Shown: positions 47,741 through 57,693, counted from the stretch's first letter. The stretch is 64,000 bases of DNA from Cyclobacteriaceae bacterium (GCA_028281285.1 JANQKF010000008.1:1-64000), one strand, 5' to 3'. Translations and numbers: made by a program. Notes: generated from the sequence alone by a model not told the origin.

Positions 47741-48868
47741 TCATAGAAGTATTTCTTCATAGGCATCCACCATATCTTTAACACTAAATTCCTTAAGTAC
47801 ATGCTCTTGGTTAGCCAACCCTAATCGTCTCCTGAGTTCCACATCAGATTCAAATATCTTTAACTTTTTTGCATAGTCTTCATGATCCTCAAAATCAGCT
47901 AAAAACGATTGATTTTCTATCGAAAGCACTTCCCTAACTCCTGGAATGTCTCTTGCAATTACCGGCAGACCTGCTCCCATATATTCAAGAACAGCATTGG
48001 GGCATCCTTCGGTTGTTGATGAAAGAAGCCCAACATCCGCCCGTTTCAGGTAGGGTATTATGTTTCGTATTGCTCCTAGTAAAAAGACCTGCTTCTCCAA
48101 TCCATGAGTCTGAATGAAAGTTTTGGCGGCAGCATAGTTCTTTTTACAAGTATCACTTCCTCCCAAGCCAATTATTACCAATCTTCCACGCTCTAACTGA
48201 GCTTCCTTCCACGCCCGCAGAAGAAATTGATGGTCTTTTTGGTCAAAGTAGTTCGCAATCATCAAAAAAACGATTGACGCATCCCCAACTCCGTCTATTG
48301 ATGTGGGCGTTGTATTCTCCAACTGATTTGGAGTAAACCCATTTCTTATTACCCGAATGTGTGATTCATCAATCCCTCTAATTATTGACATGGCTTTTGC
48401 CCCATGTCGAGAGTTCGCTACATAGATGGGTTTTGATATTTTCTTAATCCGCTTTAGCCAACTTCGTTTCTCTCTCTTAGGTTGTGAGTGCCCCCCTCTC
48501 TCGAGACTTAGGCTTAGCCGTGCTCCAGAAAAGCGCCAAACCACATTTATAAAATCATCGACCAAGGCAGTATAGGGTATTATCACCTCGGCCTTCTGGC
48601 TCCGTAGCCATTTGATCAATTTGAACCAAAGCCTCAGTTTAGTCCAAGGTTTTGCATTTGGGTAGTTTTGAATGGCGTTACCAATTTCAGGTTGAAAGGA
48701 AACTTCCAGATTTGATAGATTTAATCTCTGAACATAGTCGTCCTGTTTAGAAAACAGTCCCACCACGTATACCTTAAGCCCTTTGGAGCTCATATGCTTA
48801 GCCAGCATCTCCATTTGTGTCTGTACACCTCCAGGTGTGAGATTCGGAATTATAAACAGACAGGTCAT
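47741..48868 (-). CDS. Glycosyltransferase family 4
   Basis: A 375-residue GT-B enzyme with CLFIIPNLTPGGVQTQME at the start, FLMIANYFDQKDHQFLLRA at the start of the donor half and LLSSTTEGCPNAVLEYMGAG for the GT4 EX7E motif. It is similar in plan to the next upstream gene at 48891. Donor and acceptor are unknown. Confidence 0.88.
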   Translation of the reverse strand: MTCLFIIPNLTPGGVQTQMEMLAKHMSSKGLKVYVVGLFSKQDDYVQRLNLSNLEVSFQPEIGNAIQNYPNAKPWTKLRLWFKLIKWLRSQKAEVIIPYTALVDDFINVVWRFSGARLSLSLERGGHSQPKREKRSWLKRIKKISKPIYVANSRHGAKAMSIIRGIDESHIRVIRNGFTPNQLENTTPTSIDGVGDASIVFLMIANYFDQKDHQFLLRAWKEAQLERGRLVIIGLGGSDTCKKNYAAAKTFIQTHGLEKQVFLLGAIRNIIPYLKRADVGLLSSTTEGCPNAVLEYMGAGLPVIARDIPGVREVLSIENQSFLADFEDHEDYAKKLKIFESDVELRRRLGLANQEHVLKEFSVKDMVDAYEEILL

Positions 48869-48890
48869 TGTTAGCTTCGGGTCACTAGAA

Positions 48891-49976
48891 TTATCGGATA
48901 CGCGAGTTAATCAGTTCCCAATAATTATCTATCATGTTTTGCATTGAAAAGTCTCTTTCAGCTCGTTCCCTGTTGCTCGACCCAATTGATCTTCTGGTGT
49001 CCAGATTATCTCCCAAGCTGATCAATGCCCTTTCAAAATCGTCATAATTCTTAACCAAAAAACTCTTGTTTTCACTTGATAAACAGTCTCTGATTTCCTC
49101 TATATCTGAAGCAACTATGGGGAGCCCACAAGCCATATATTCAATTATTGTGTTGGGCTGACCCTCCCAATCGGATAGCAAAATTCCGATATCAATTCTG
49201 TTTAATAACAAGTCACCAATCTCATTTACATGCCCAAGCACTTTAACCTGTTGATCTAAGTTTTGCTCATTTATTTCGGGAATTAACTCCTCTGTTCCCT
49301 GACCAACCAAAAGGAGTTCGAAATTGTGTGGAGCCGATTCTACTAAACGTCCAAAATACTCCAACAGGAGATCATAACGTTTCTGAGGCCTTTTACTGGC
49401 CACCATGGCCAAGACAATATTTTGACCCTTTGTCATTTCAGTACCTTGAATATCAGGAATGTTTACACCATTTTTTATTACTAAAATGTTGTTTCCACTT
49501 TCACCGAAGATACGAGCAAATGAATCAGCTCCGGAACGACTATTACTTACCTTGATGTCAGAGTATTTATAGGCCAGCTTATACCAACGATTAGGTTTAA
49601 AGTCAATCTTGGAATTCCTGATACCCCAGATATGAAATTTGGACGAAAAGGCCCATCGATTGGCAATGGCAGTGATCATTGACGGAGTATCCAGAAATGA
49701 AACAATACCAGACACTTTTTCTCTATTGAGCAAGCGAACCGTGCTGAATATCGCCTTGAGCAGGCTCCATCGTCCGGTTGGCATCATTCGAGAATGGAAT
49801 GGAATTTCTTCCTGATTCAGCAATTCCAACAAACCATGTTGTCCTCCCCTCTTTGAGAAGAATAGGAATATTGGCTGAAGGTCATGTTTATCACGTAAGC
49901 CTTTTGCCAGGTGTAGCAATTGAAGTTCAGCTCCACCGACCTTAGGAGATTTTGCAACGTAGAGAATTTTCGTCAA
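48891..49976 (-). CDS. Glycosyltransferase family 4
   Basis: A 361-residue GT-B enzyme. KILYVAKSPKVGGAELQLL is the N-terminal GGAE opening, NILVIKNGVNIPDI lies at the domain join, and LLSDWEGQPNTIIEYMACG carries the GT4 EX7E motif. It lies 22 bases after its downstream neighbour's start and 24 bases from the ATP-grasp gene, in line with co-transcription. Confidence 0.88.
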   Translation of the reverse strand: MTKILYVAKSPKVGGAELQLLHLAKGLRDKHDLQPIFLFFSKRGGQHGLLELLNQEEIPFHSRMMPTGRWSLLKAIFSTVRLLNREKVSGIVSFLDTPSMITAIANRWAFSSKFHIWGIRNSKIDFKPNRWYKLAYKYSDIKVSNSRSGADSFARIFGESGNNILVIKNGVNIPDIQGTEMTKGQNIVLAMVASKRPQKRYDLLLEYFGRLVESAPHNFELLLVGQGTEELIPEINEQNLDQQVKVLGHVNEIGDLLLNRIDIGILLSDWEGQPNTIIEYMACGLPIVASDIEEIRDCLSSENKSFLVKNYDDFERALISLGDNLDTRRSIGSSNRERAERDFSMQNMIDNYWELINSRIR

Positions 49977-50000
49977 AACAAAAGAATACCTATCACCGAA

Positions 50001-51053
50001 TCAGACTTCCTGTAAATCTGGCTGAAGCAAATCGGGTCTGTCCAGAAAGTCCATTAAGTGAAAATACTGGGGCCAATTATGACCCTCAACCCAATTCAGG
50101 TCCTTGTCCCAATATCCAGGACACATTTGAACAGGCTTATCGAGGTAAGTATAGGATATTTCACAAAATTCCGAATCGCCTTGCTCGTTGTATAGCATGT
50201 CATACGCCATAGATTGGAAGCCAAATTTTTGAGAAACCTCAAGTGCATTTTTTACATGCTTCAAGTCTATTTTGGACGGATCATGATCAATGAAACCACT
50301 TCCTGATGATCGAAAGTCATCCTTGCGATTCTGCCTGACAAAACCGAAGGCTCTTCCACCAATTACAGTAATTCGGGTGTCATAGCCGTTGTTTGGTAAA
50401 AATTTCTGGAATAGCACATAGTTTTTATCCATCTCCCACCTTTTCAGGTAATTATCAAAGTCGAAGCCCACTCCCTTTGACTCTAAATAGTTTCTTAGTT
50501 TGAGCTTCCTTCTACTCAGCCATGACAGGTCACCCGGTTTGATAAAAGACCTTGGCCCTACACCAAACGGGCCAAAGGCCTTTATGATTATTTTTTCTGC
50601 TTTTTCCTTATTATGGACAAGCACGACATTGGAACTTCCGGCCCCTCTTTTGCTTTTAAAAACAATTGGAAAACTTGAAAAACCCCTCAACCATTCCATG
50701 GCATGTTCCTTGTCATAGAAGACATAAGATTCCGTCATGGAGCAATCCCTGGACTGCATCATGAAGTACTGGCGAATCTTATTGTCGTAATGCCAACATG
50801 TATTTTGATCTGGAAAGGTGTTGACACCATAGGTCTGCTCTGCAATAGGCATAATATCACGGGCCAATTGCATTGTGGTCTGATTCAGATTATATCGAAA
50901 TATGAAATATTTAAGTGTGGACAGCTTCTCCCAAAAGTCTGTGTCCTGTATACTCAGTTTTTCGTATTGAACCCCATTGTGTTCCAGAATCTTCATGTAC
51001 CTCTTTACAAAAGGGGTATAGCTAAAATTAAGATCGGGGTGAATACCAATCAT
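50001..51053 (-). CDS. ATP-grasp ligase, RimK-like
   Basis: The 350-residue protein has an ATP-grasp layout: a preATP region, the ATP-binding lid FPIVFKSKRGAGSSNVVLV (Lys in the K-x-x-x-G-x-G block), QKFLPNNGYDTRITVIGG and GFVRQNRKDDFRSSGSG, with the metal-binding FCEISYTYLDK. It should form an amide bond between a carboxyl group and an amine. The start overlaps the CapA-like gene by 4 bases, so it may attach an amino acid or small peptide to a uronic acid of the polysaccharide. Substrates are unknown. Confidence 0.72.
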   Translation of the reverse strand: MIGIHPDLNFSYTPFVKRYMKILEHNGVQYEKLSIQDTDFWEKLSTLKYFIFRYNLNQTTMQLARDIMPIAEQTYGVNTFPDQNTCWHYDNKIRQYFMMQSRDCSMTESYVFYDKEHAMEWLRGFSSFPIVFKSKRGAGSSNVVLVHNKEKAEKIIIKAFGPFGVGPRSFIKPGDLSWLSRRKLKLRNYLESKGVGFDFDNYLKRWEMDKNYVLFQKFLPNNGYDTRITVIGGRAFGFVRQNRKDDFRSSGSGFIDHDPSKIDLKHVKNALEVSQKFGFQSMAYDMLYNEQGDSEFCEISYTYLDKPVQMCPGYWDKDLNWVEGHNWPQYFHLMDFLDRPDLLQPDLQEV

Positions 51054-52213
51054 TGTTTGTGGTCTTTTAGGTAATTCTTCAACATCTGAATGGTAGCTGA
51101 ACGATGAGATTCACATCTTAAATGATTCAATAGACGAGTAAACTGTTTATGTCGGTCAAACAAGGGAGATCCATAGATTTTCTTGAGAAATGCACCAAAA
51201 TACAGCACCGACTTTCCATATTTCTGATTCAATGAGTAATTCGGGCTTAACACTTTCAAATAATATTTCGTGGCTTTCTCCACAAATAATTTCCATTGAA
51301 TCTCTAGCTCATTTGGATTAGCGATGACCTTGTTGAGCTCTTCTATAGACTGCATTACTTCATCTTTTTCTTTTCCATCGAGAAATCTAAGACTGAAATT
51401 CCCAGCATCCTGCTCCACAGGAATAATCTCCCAATCGATGGCCTGTTTGTCTATACCCAAGTTCAAAATAAGCCCTCTATACCATTCGGGTCTCTTTGAA
51501 TCCGTGGTGAATAAGAAGTTACCGATTCCATAAAATATAGGGGAATTCTGATACTCCTCGTATCCACTTATGCAATGCGTATGATGGCTTATCACCATTG
51601 AAGCACCACAGTCGACATAGTAACGATAACGTTTCTGAATTTGTGGACTAGGCAGTGGATAGTATTCATGACCTCCATGGACTATAACAATCACATGATC
51701 TGAATTTTGGCTCGCCTTTCTTATATCATACCCGTTGTCAATAAGGTCCATGGGGTTGGCTCCAGATTCATTCTCAGTTGCCGAAGCCCATTCATTCTCA
51801 GCAAAATTGATGATGCTGATTTTTGTGCCATCCCGATCAATTACTAGTGGCTTCCTCGAATCCTTGAGATCAATACCTGCACCAACTGTACGTATTGCAT
51901 TATTCGCGCAAAATTCAAAGGTCTCCCTTAACCCTTGTTCTCCATAATCCATGATATGGTTATTCGCCAGAGTGACAGCATGGATATTAAGTTCTTTTAA
52001 GGTTGGAGCAATATCATCCGTATTGAAGATGTTCGGACCGGTTTTGTTAATTGGACTTGGCAAATCTCCATTTACCACAGGGCATTCCAAATTGACCATA
52101 TTCATGTCAGAGGCTTCGAAATGAGCGCACACAATTTCATCAAAGAGGTCAGGTTTTATCCAGGAAGATTCCAGATAAAAATCACCGGCTATATTCAGTC
52201 TAAATCTTGACAT
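51050..52213 (-). CDS. CapA-family metallophosphoesterase-like protein
   Basis: The 387-residue protein belongs to the CapA/PgsA group. LNIAGDFYLESSW gives the first metal-site Asp, NLECPVVNGD the Glu/Cys block, TLANNHIMDYGEQGLRE the Asn-His motif, and MVISHHTHCISGYEEY with FYGIGNFLF the C-terminal metal histidines. CapA proteins are known from poly-gamma-glutamate capsule export. No PgsB/C synthesis genes are here, but the ATP-grasp partner gives an amide-forming context. No signal peptide is seen. Confidence 0.88.
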   Translation of the reverse strand: MSRFRLNIAGDFYLESSWIKPDLFDEIVCAHFEASDMNMVNLECPVVNGDLPSPINKTGPNIFNTDDIAPTLKELNIHAVTLANNHIMDYGEQGLRETFEFCANNAIRTVGAGIDLKDSRKPLVIDRDGTKISIINFAENEWASATENESGANPMDLIDNGYDIRKASQNSDHVIVIVHGGHEYYPLPSPQIQKRYRYYVDCGASMVISHHTHCISGYEEYQNSPIFYGIGNFLFTTDSKRPEWYRGLILNLGIDKQAIDWEIIPVEQDAGNFSLRFLDGKEKDEVMQSIEELNKVIANPNELEIQWKLFVEKATKYYLKVLSPNYSLNQKYGKSVLYFGAFLKKIYGSPLFDRHKQFTRLLNHLRCESHRSATIQMLKNYLKDHKQ

Positions 52214-52226
52214 TAATCTTTCAGTC

Positions 52227-53762
52227 TCAAAGGCCTCTGGCTCTATAGACCTGATAGTTATTCAATTGCTTATCCAACACGAAGTCATGAACAAGGGATT
52301 CCTCCGCAAAATGGTCCATGTCATATAATGTTGTATTTAAAACAATCATTGAGACCGGGTAATTCATTGTATAGTGTGTTAACTCGATTGGATTCAGGAC
52401 CAAAATTGTTTCGTTATAGAATATTCTTCGTAAATGAGATTGACCAAGCATTTTCGAGGAAATATCTGGTTTACAAATTTGAAACCCCAAGCCACTTATG
52501 AATTTAAGCAATTCGTGGTCGTTCGAGATACATATTTGATTTGGAGTAAACTCAGAGTCATTCAAATACTCCAGTAGTAGTTCTCTTTTTTTGTCAACTG
52601 TATAGCCCCCGGTGAGTTTCTTATTGAGCAAGTAGTTTACCAAAATTATAACCACACTTAGCAGAATTCCGGTTATGACAACCTGATTTGAAAAGTTCAA
52701 AACGAAGAGAACGGTTATTGAAGGAATTACAAATTCGACATAGCGCTGAGGTTCTCCAAGTATCCTTGTAGGTCTGAAGCTTGTTGCAACAAAGGAAATA
52801 AGAGATGACAAGGTCACGATTGCCATATTCCGGGTCAGCGGGTGGTCCATGTTCAGTTCACCTTGAATAGCCACTACTAATAGAAACATCAGAAACGGAA
52901 ATCCATAGATTAACTCGATAAAAGCATTACCTCTCATGTACTTCACCCCATGACCAACACCATCCTTAAATTTTAGCCAGAAGTCAAGTACAAAATCCCG
53001 GTAGAGGCTCGGTCGAGACTTCATAAAATAGTGCCGAGTATACAGAAACATACTCCTCTTGTGATGAAACTGTCCAATGAGATAATTCTTAGCCACTTTA
53101 GGCATCAATAGGTAAAATATCAACACCGCCAGGAGGACCAACAAGATTATCTCAAAGCGCCCGGTTAAAATCGTGACAATGATGGACGTGAAAACCACAT
53201 ATTGGAAAGCCATTTGGCTTGTTAGCAGACATAAAAGTGTAACGACAAAAAGGGGTAACAAAAGAAACAATTCATCTTGTGTCAAAAAGATAACCAATGC
53301 ATAGCCATAAATAAAACCCAGGGCCACTCCCGTTTCCCTCGCTGAAACCCCTGTGTTCTTTGCATTCCAAAGCACGTAACTAAACGGAAACAGATTAAAA
53401 ATGATGTTCACAAAAAGGTACGTAATGTCGGTAATTCCAATCTGATTGTCTACATATAATAAGAAGCCGTTCAGGAAAATGATCTCTATGATTTTTATGG
53501 CAAGTTGAATTCTCTTGAACTTATACTCATAGATCCGGGACGGAAAAAAAGACAAAAACCAATGAAAAAGCTGGGGATAAAAAGGGTTAGTTTCGTTAAA
53601 GGACAAAATATAATCTGTCACGAAAGCATTCTTATTTTTTTTTATTCTTCTAATCAGATTTACGTGAAATGGATGATCGGAACCAGGCCTTGGTTTTGGG
53701 TACATTTGAATCAGCAGACTGATTAAATTTGGAATAATAATATATATGTACTTGCTGATCAT
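52227..53762 (-). CDS. Polytopic membrane protein, possible GT-C glycosyltransferase
   Basis: A 511-residue protein with about ten or more hydrophobic helices and a C-terminal soluble part of some 110 residues. Near the N-terminus RPGSDHPFHVNLIRRIK, with acidic and His residues in the first outer loop, and NETNPFYPQLFHWFL recall GT-C enzymes that use lipid-linked sugars. A Wzy polymerase or oligosaccharyl-type ligase is also possible. Family is not certain. It lies 13 bases upstream of the CapA gene. Confidence 0.5.
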   Translation of the reverse strand: MISKYIYIIIPNLISLLIQMYPKPRPGSDHPFHVNLIRRIKKNKNAFVTDYILSFNETNPFYPQLFHWFLSFFPSRIYEYKFKRIQLAIKIIEIIFLNGFLLYVDNQIGITDITYLFVNIIFNLFPFSYVLWNAKNTGVSARETGVALGFIYGYALVIFLTQDELFLLLPLFVVTLLCLLTSQMAFQYVVFTSIIVTILTGRFEIILLVLLAVLIFYLLMPKVAKNYLIGQFHHKRSMFLYTRHYFMKSRPSLYRDFVLDFWLKFKDGVGHGVKYMRGNAFIELIYGFPFLMFLLVVAIQGELNMDHPLTRNMAIVTLSSLISFVATSFRPTRILGEPQRYVEFVIPSITVLFVLNFSNQVVITGILLSVVIILVNYLLNKKLTGGYTVDKKRELLLEYLNDSEFTPNQICISNDHELLKFISGLGFQICKPDISSKMLGQSHLRRIFYNETILVLNPIELTHYTMNYPVSMIVLNTTLYDMDHFAEESLVHDFVLDKQLNNYQVYRARGL

Positions 53763-53846
53763 GGTAGAACCAATCGGGATTAGAAACCCAAAAGGCCTAA
53801 CTCTTTTGATTATAACATGGAGTCAATGAAGGAGCCACCGATTAGC

Positions 53847-54584
53847 CTATTCTTTCACCGCCAGATATCCACCATCGACAATCAGATCAGTTCCATTAAC
53901 CCAGCGTGATTCATCTGACAACAAGTAGTGAACGGCAGTAGCCACATCACTGGGCTTTCCAACATCACTTTCCTCCACACTTATGTCGGTGTCTTTGTAC
54001 AATTCGGTCTTTATATATCCTGGTGAAATGGAATTGACTCTAATATTCCTTCCTTTCAACTCGGCACACAGGCTTTTGACCGAAACATTCAACGCGCCTT
54101 TGGTTGCTGCGTATGCTGTTAAGGCTTTCCTGCCAATATGGGCCATTACGGAGGAGATTAATACGATGCTCATTCCGTCAGATGAATAGTTGCCTCTTTT
54201 GGTAAAAAATCGTACGAGTTCTAAGCCTGCAAAAACGTTGATATCAAAAATGCTTCTGTATTTTGAAGCGTTCAGATTCTTTAGTGGTAAGGTGAGTTGT
54301 GCCCCAGCACAATGCACAAAGCCATGTACTTCGCCCATCTCTTGAACCAGTTCTTTCACAAAGGCATCCGTAACGTCATATTGAGTAATATCATGCACAA
54401 AGTATTTATGCCCTTCTCCTTTTAACAAACTCAATGTTTCCTTCAACGCCTCTTCATTCCGACCAATCAGAGTTAGTTTTGCTCCAGCCTGACTTAATCT
54501 TGTGCTGATTGCACTTCCGATCCCACCAGAAGCTCCGGAGATCACAATATGCTTATTTGCCAATTTGAAAAAGCCTGACATCAC
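53847..54584 (-). CDS. SDR-family oxidoreductase, FabG-like
   Basis: A 245-residue short-chain dehydrogenase. The cofactor loop is VISGASGGIGSAISTRLS, the catalytic Ser is in IVLISSVMAHIG, and Tyr-x3-Lys is in LTAYAATKGALNVSVKSL; the end has the usual NGTDLIVDGGYLAV. Enzymes of this type reduce 3-ketoacyl-ACP or sugar keto groups. Located after KAS III, ACP and KAS III genes, a 3-ketoacyl-ACP reductase role would complete a short acyl-chain cycle. It is preceded by a 102-base gap without an obvious promoter. Confidence 0.87.
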   Translation of the reverse strand: MMSGFFKLANKHIVISGASGGIGSAISTRLSQAGAKLTLIGRNEEALKETLSLLKGEGHKYFVHDITQYDVTDAFVKELVQEMGEVHGFVHCAGAQLTLPLKNLNASKYRSIFDINVFAGLELVRFFTKRGNYSSDGMSIVLISSVMAHIGRKALTAYAATKGALNVSVKSLCAELKGRNIRVNSISPGYIKTELYKDTDISVEESDVGKPSDVATAVHYLLSDESRWVNGTDLIVDGGYLAVKE

Positions 54585-54686
54585 AAAGTTTAATTTTCGA
54601 CAATTTAAATCTAAAGTATGTAACTAATTAACACCGTTATTTGACTTGATGACAACATTTATCCGCTCTGATCAGCCACGCATTAA

Positions 54687-55325
54687 TTACTTCTTCACAT
54701 AGATCGTCCATTCGTACAGTGGATAGTCATGCAAAAGGGTCACATGTCTTGAAATATGTCTTTTACAAAAATCAAATATCTCCAGAGGATCTCCATAAAA
54801 TAGATGTGATTCTTCCCAATCAACATATTTGCTCAGTAGATTAAATGCGAATCCTCTTCTCGAATACTTGTCGATTTCTTTAATCTTATTGAAGATAAAA
54901 TCTTTCCAGTCGGCATAGTCCGTCTCAAACTTCACGTTGAATGTGCCTGAAACAAAGGTATAATCAGCTTCATTAGTCACAGCTCCGGAATGCAGCATTT
55001 CTGCACGTGGATCATCAATAAACCCTCTGGCAGCCTCGAGCATTTTTTCAGAAATGTCATAACCATAATAATGCCCGAGTCGAATTCCTTCCAATTCGTC
55101 AAGATATTTAAACATAGCTCCATATCCACAGCCCCAATCGTTGACAGTGATCGATGCTTTGTCTGAATTCAAGTCCAACACTTTGCAAAGTTGTTCGAAC
55201 CTTATGATTTGTGAATCCACATCTTTCCATCCAACACTTTTATTGGTCAAGCCGTGCTCTTCCAGATTTTCCTCATAAAGCTTTTTATTGGCCTCAATGG
55301 CCGATTGAGTTTTGTTTGGATTCAT
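54687..55325 (-). CDS. SAM-dependent methyltransferase
   Basis: A 212-residue class I methyltransferase with motif I in TVNDWGCGYGAMFKYL and YYGYDISEKMLEAAR as the post-motif. The N-terminus (AIEANKKLYEENLEEHGLT) is helical. It lies within the acyl-chain module, 17 bases from a KAS III gene, so it may methylate the acyl group or the sugar that carries it; in the Pseudomonas viosamine island, a similar context gives a methylated acyl-amino sugar. Confidence 0.82.
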   Translation of the reverse strand: MNPNKTQSAIEANKKLYEENLEEHGLTNKSVGWKDVDSQIIRFEQLCKVLDLNSDKASITVNDWGCGYGAMFKYLDELEGIRLGHYYGYDISEKMLEAARGFIDDPRAEMLHSGAVTNEADYTFVSGTFNVKFETDYADWKDFIFNKIKEIDKYSRRGFAFNLLSKYVDWEESHLFYGDPLEIFDFCKRHISRHVTLLHDYPLYEWTIYVKK

Positions 55326-55342
55326 CTTTTAAGTACTGAAAA

Positions 55343-56407
55343 TCAAATTTCTGCCAGTTCCGATACATAAGCGCCCTTCAGGTCAACAAGAGCAGTAGCC
55401 CAAGACAATCCGATCCCGAATCCGGAAAGTAAAAGTCTACAGTTTTCTCCCTTATTAATGATTTCCCTCAGGTTATTGACAATCGTCAAACCGACTGACA
55501 AGCTTGTGGTATTTCCAAATTTGTCAATGGAGACTGGTATTTGTTCTTTGGGATATTTGAGTTTTTTCGCGAGGTAGTTGAAAATGAATCGATTGGCCTG
55601 ATGAAATACCAGGTAGTCCACCTGTGTTAAGTCCTGTTCAGCATATTCAAGTAGGGTGAGAATATCATTGGGTACTTCACGTATGGTGAAATTGAATACT
55701 TCTGCGCCATTCATGTAGAGTTGTTCGGCAGTCTTAACATTGCCATCCTCATCAGCCACTTCTTTTAAAGAATCTAAACTGCTCGGGTTTCGGTAACCTC
55801 CGCTTTCAATCTTAAGCGCATCTTCTCCTGCGCCATCTGAATTCAATGAAAAATAACTGATTGGATGTTGTTCTTTCTTACCAACAAGGGTAGCGGTTCC
55901 CCCATCACCAAATAGTAGTCCTGTGGTTCGATCTTTGTCAGAAACGAATTTTGTGGCCGTATCACCTACAAGAAGTAACACTCTTCTAACATTGGGCTGT
56001 AGTGCATAATTATAGGCCATAGAAAGGCCATAGACATAACCCGAACAACCTAAATTCACATCAAACGCAGCCACGTTTTTAGAGAGTCCCAGACGTTTTT
56101 GCAGTAAAATGGAGGTGGCAGGAATTCTATAATCCGGGGTTTGGGAAACAAAGATCAAAACATCAATGGTATTTCTATCGATGTTCATTTCCTGAAGAAG
56201 CTTTTCAGCAGCCTTGAAGCATAAGTCCGATGCGCATGTATCGGCATCGGCTACTCTCCGTTCTTCAACACCAGTAGCCTTAATTACTTTGGAAATTTCT
56301 TTTTCCGATAATAAATCCTTAGCCGACTCATTGGTTGTTACCACCGATTTTGGAACACAGGCGGCAATTCCTTCTATGGTCAGATTGCTATACGTTAGGA
56401 TCGGCAT
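55343..56407 (-). CDS. Ketoacyl-ACP synthase III-like enzyme, second copy
   Basis: The 354-residue KAS III-type enzyme has Cys121 in FDVNLGCSGYVYGLSM, His in LVFHQANRFIFNYL and Asn in DKFGNTTSLSV, so the Cys-His-Asn triad is complete. A loop of about 25 residues (NPSSLDSLKEVADEDGNVK) before the His region is shared in position with the other copy. It probably joins an acyl-CoA starter to malonyl-ACP for a dedicated short acyl group. The next gene is an ACP, 13 bases away. Confidence 0.9.
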   Translation of the reverse strand: MPILTYSNLTIEGIAACVPKSVVTTNESAKDLLSEKEISKVIKATGVEERRVADADTCASDLCFKAAEKLLQEMNIDRNTIDVLIFVSQTPDYRIPATSILLQKRLGLSKNVAAFDVNLGCSGYVYGLSMAYNYALQPNVRRVLLLVGDTATKFVSDKDRTTGLLFGDGGTATLVGKKEQHPISYFSLNSDGAGEDALKIESGGYRNPSSLDSLKEVADEDGNVKTAEQLYMNGAEVFNFTIREVPNDILTLLEYAEQDLTQVDYLVFHQANRFIFNYLAKKLKYPKEQIPVSIDKFGNTTSLSVGLTIVNNLREIINKGENCRLLLSGFGIGLSWATALVDLKGAYVSELAEI

Positions 56408-56420
56408 ACATCAAATTGGT

Positions 56421-56657
56421 CTATTCAAACTGATCGGCACCTATTAGGTCCATAAGGCTCTGGACCGTAGTAATTTCCTTAAAATCCTGAGCGCTGAGTG
56501 TAACCCCGAAATGTTCATCAGTCATAGCAATTATAGACAAAACTGTAAGTGAGTCATATTCCTCTACTTCCCTCAAATCCGTATCTTGATCAAGGCTGAT
56601 CTCTTCCTCGGGTTCAAGTGCTTCCAATAAATGTTCAAAGAACTCTGTTTTCTTCAT
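56421..56657 (-). CDS. Acyl carrier protein
   Basis: A 78-residue acidic four-helix carrier protein. Ser36 in VEEYDSLTVLSIIAM is the phosphopantetheine site, in place of the common DSL. It stands between two KAS III genes, so it is almost certainly their dedicated carrier and not the housekeeping AcpP. Confidence 0.92.
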   Translation of the reverse strand: MKKTEFFEHLLEALEPEEEISLDQDTDLREVEEYDSLTVLSIIAMTDEHFGVTLSAQDFKEITTVQSLMDLIGADQFE

Positions 56658-56678
56658 GATCCAATTTTAAATAAATCC

Positions 56679-57680
56679 TTATACTTCAATTACAGTACCT
56701 CCCCACGAAAGCCCTACCCCAAATCCACAAATCAGTACTTTCTGACCTGATTTAAGTAGCCCCTCGTTCATAGCATCTTTCAAAGCGATTGGTATGGTGG
56801 CCGAAACGGTGTTACCCTTCTCAACCATATTAATATAGAACTTCTCCGGAGGTATACCGATCTTTTTTCTCAAATAGTTTAATATGTATTTATTGGCCTG
56901 ATGAAAGATAACAAGATCCACATCATCTGACTCCAATTGATTCTTTTCGAGGACATTATTGAACAAAGCAGGTATTTTATCGATGGTAAAGTTGAATACT
57001 GCCGGCCCATCCATATATATGTTATTATCCGTTGGTTTTCCTACCCCATCTTCAGAACTCTTAGAAGCAGATGCATCAAATTTGCATCTGAAACCGCCAT
57101 TTTTAACAATAAGCTTATCAAATCCGCTGCCATCGGTTCCCAAGACAAAGTCACGTATGCCATTGGTTTCAGAAGCCGCTATAAGTGAGGCGGCTGCACC
57201 ATCACCAAAAATGGTTCTATTGCTGCGATCAGTGGGATGCATATGCTTTGAATAGGTTTCTGCCATTACCAGCAAAATCTGATTCGCAACCCCAGTTGCA
57301 ATAAGTCCTTTGGCAATGGCAAGTCCGTAGACGAATCCTGAGCACCCAAGATTAAAATCCAATGCTCCTATATCGTTTCTTAATGATAGTTTGTCTTGGA
57401 GAACACAGGCGGTTGTTGGTAAGAAATAGTCGGGGCTTTGCGTACAAAGAATGAGAAAGTCGATTTTCTGTCGATCCACTCTTTCAAAGAGAAGTTCACT
57501 TGCCTTAACGGCCAGATCCCCTGCTGTTTCTCCTTCTTTGGCATACCTTCTCTCTCTTATGCCTACCTTATTTTCGATTTTATGTGGATCCCAGTCAGGA
57601 AACTCCTGAGAGAGGTCATCATTGGTAACCACCCTTTCGGGAAGGTAATAGGCAATATCGGTTATCATCGCGTTTCTCAT
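56679..57680 (-). CDS. Ketoacyl-ACP synthase III-like enzyme, first copy
   Basis: The 333-residue enzyme has Cys113 in LDFNLGCSGFVYGLAIA, His in VIFHQANKYILNYL and Asn in VEKGNTVSATIPIA, a full KAS III triad. It is divergent from the other copy but shares its loop before the His region (RCKFDASASKSSEDG). The two may differ in starter or acceptor. It is 13 bases from the beta-propeller gene and starts the acyl-chain module in transcription order. Confidence 0.9.
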   Translation of the reverse strand: MRNAMITDIAYYLPERVVTNDDLSQEFPDWDPHKIENKVGIRERRYAKEGETAGDLAVKASELLFERVDRQKIDFLILCTQSPDYFLPTTACVLQDKLSLRNDIGALDFNLGCSGFVYGLAIAKGLIATGVANQILLVMAETYSKHMHPTDRSNRTIFGDGAAASLIAASETNGIRDFVLGTDGSGFDKLIVKNGGFRCKFDASASKSSEDGVGKPTDNNIYMDGPAVFNFTIDKIPALFNNVLEKNQLESDDVDLVIFHQANKYILNYLRKKIGIPPEKFYINMVEKGNTVSATIPIALKDAMNEGLLKSGQKVLICGFGVGLSWGGTVIEV

Positions 57681-57693
57681 ACCTCCAAGTATA

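Noticed and set aside
52227-53762. Wzx flippase
   Set aside because: The protein lacks the 12- to 14-helix MATE/MVF layout and has a GT-C-like first loop and a soluble C-terminal part.
54585-54686. Internal promoter before the SDR gene
   Set aside because: The 102-base gap is AT-rich, but no exact TAnnTTTG element with a spaced TTG occurs on the minus strand.
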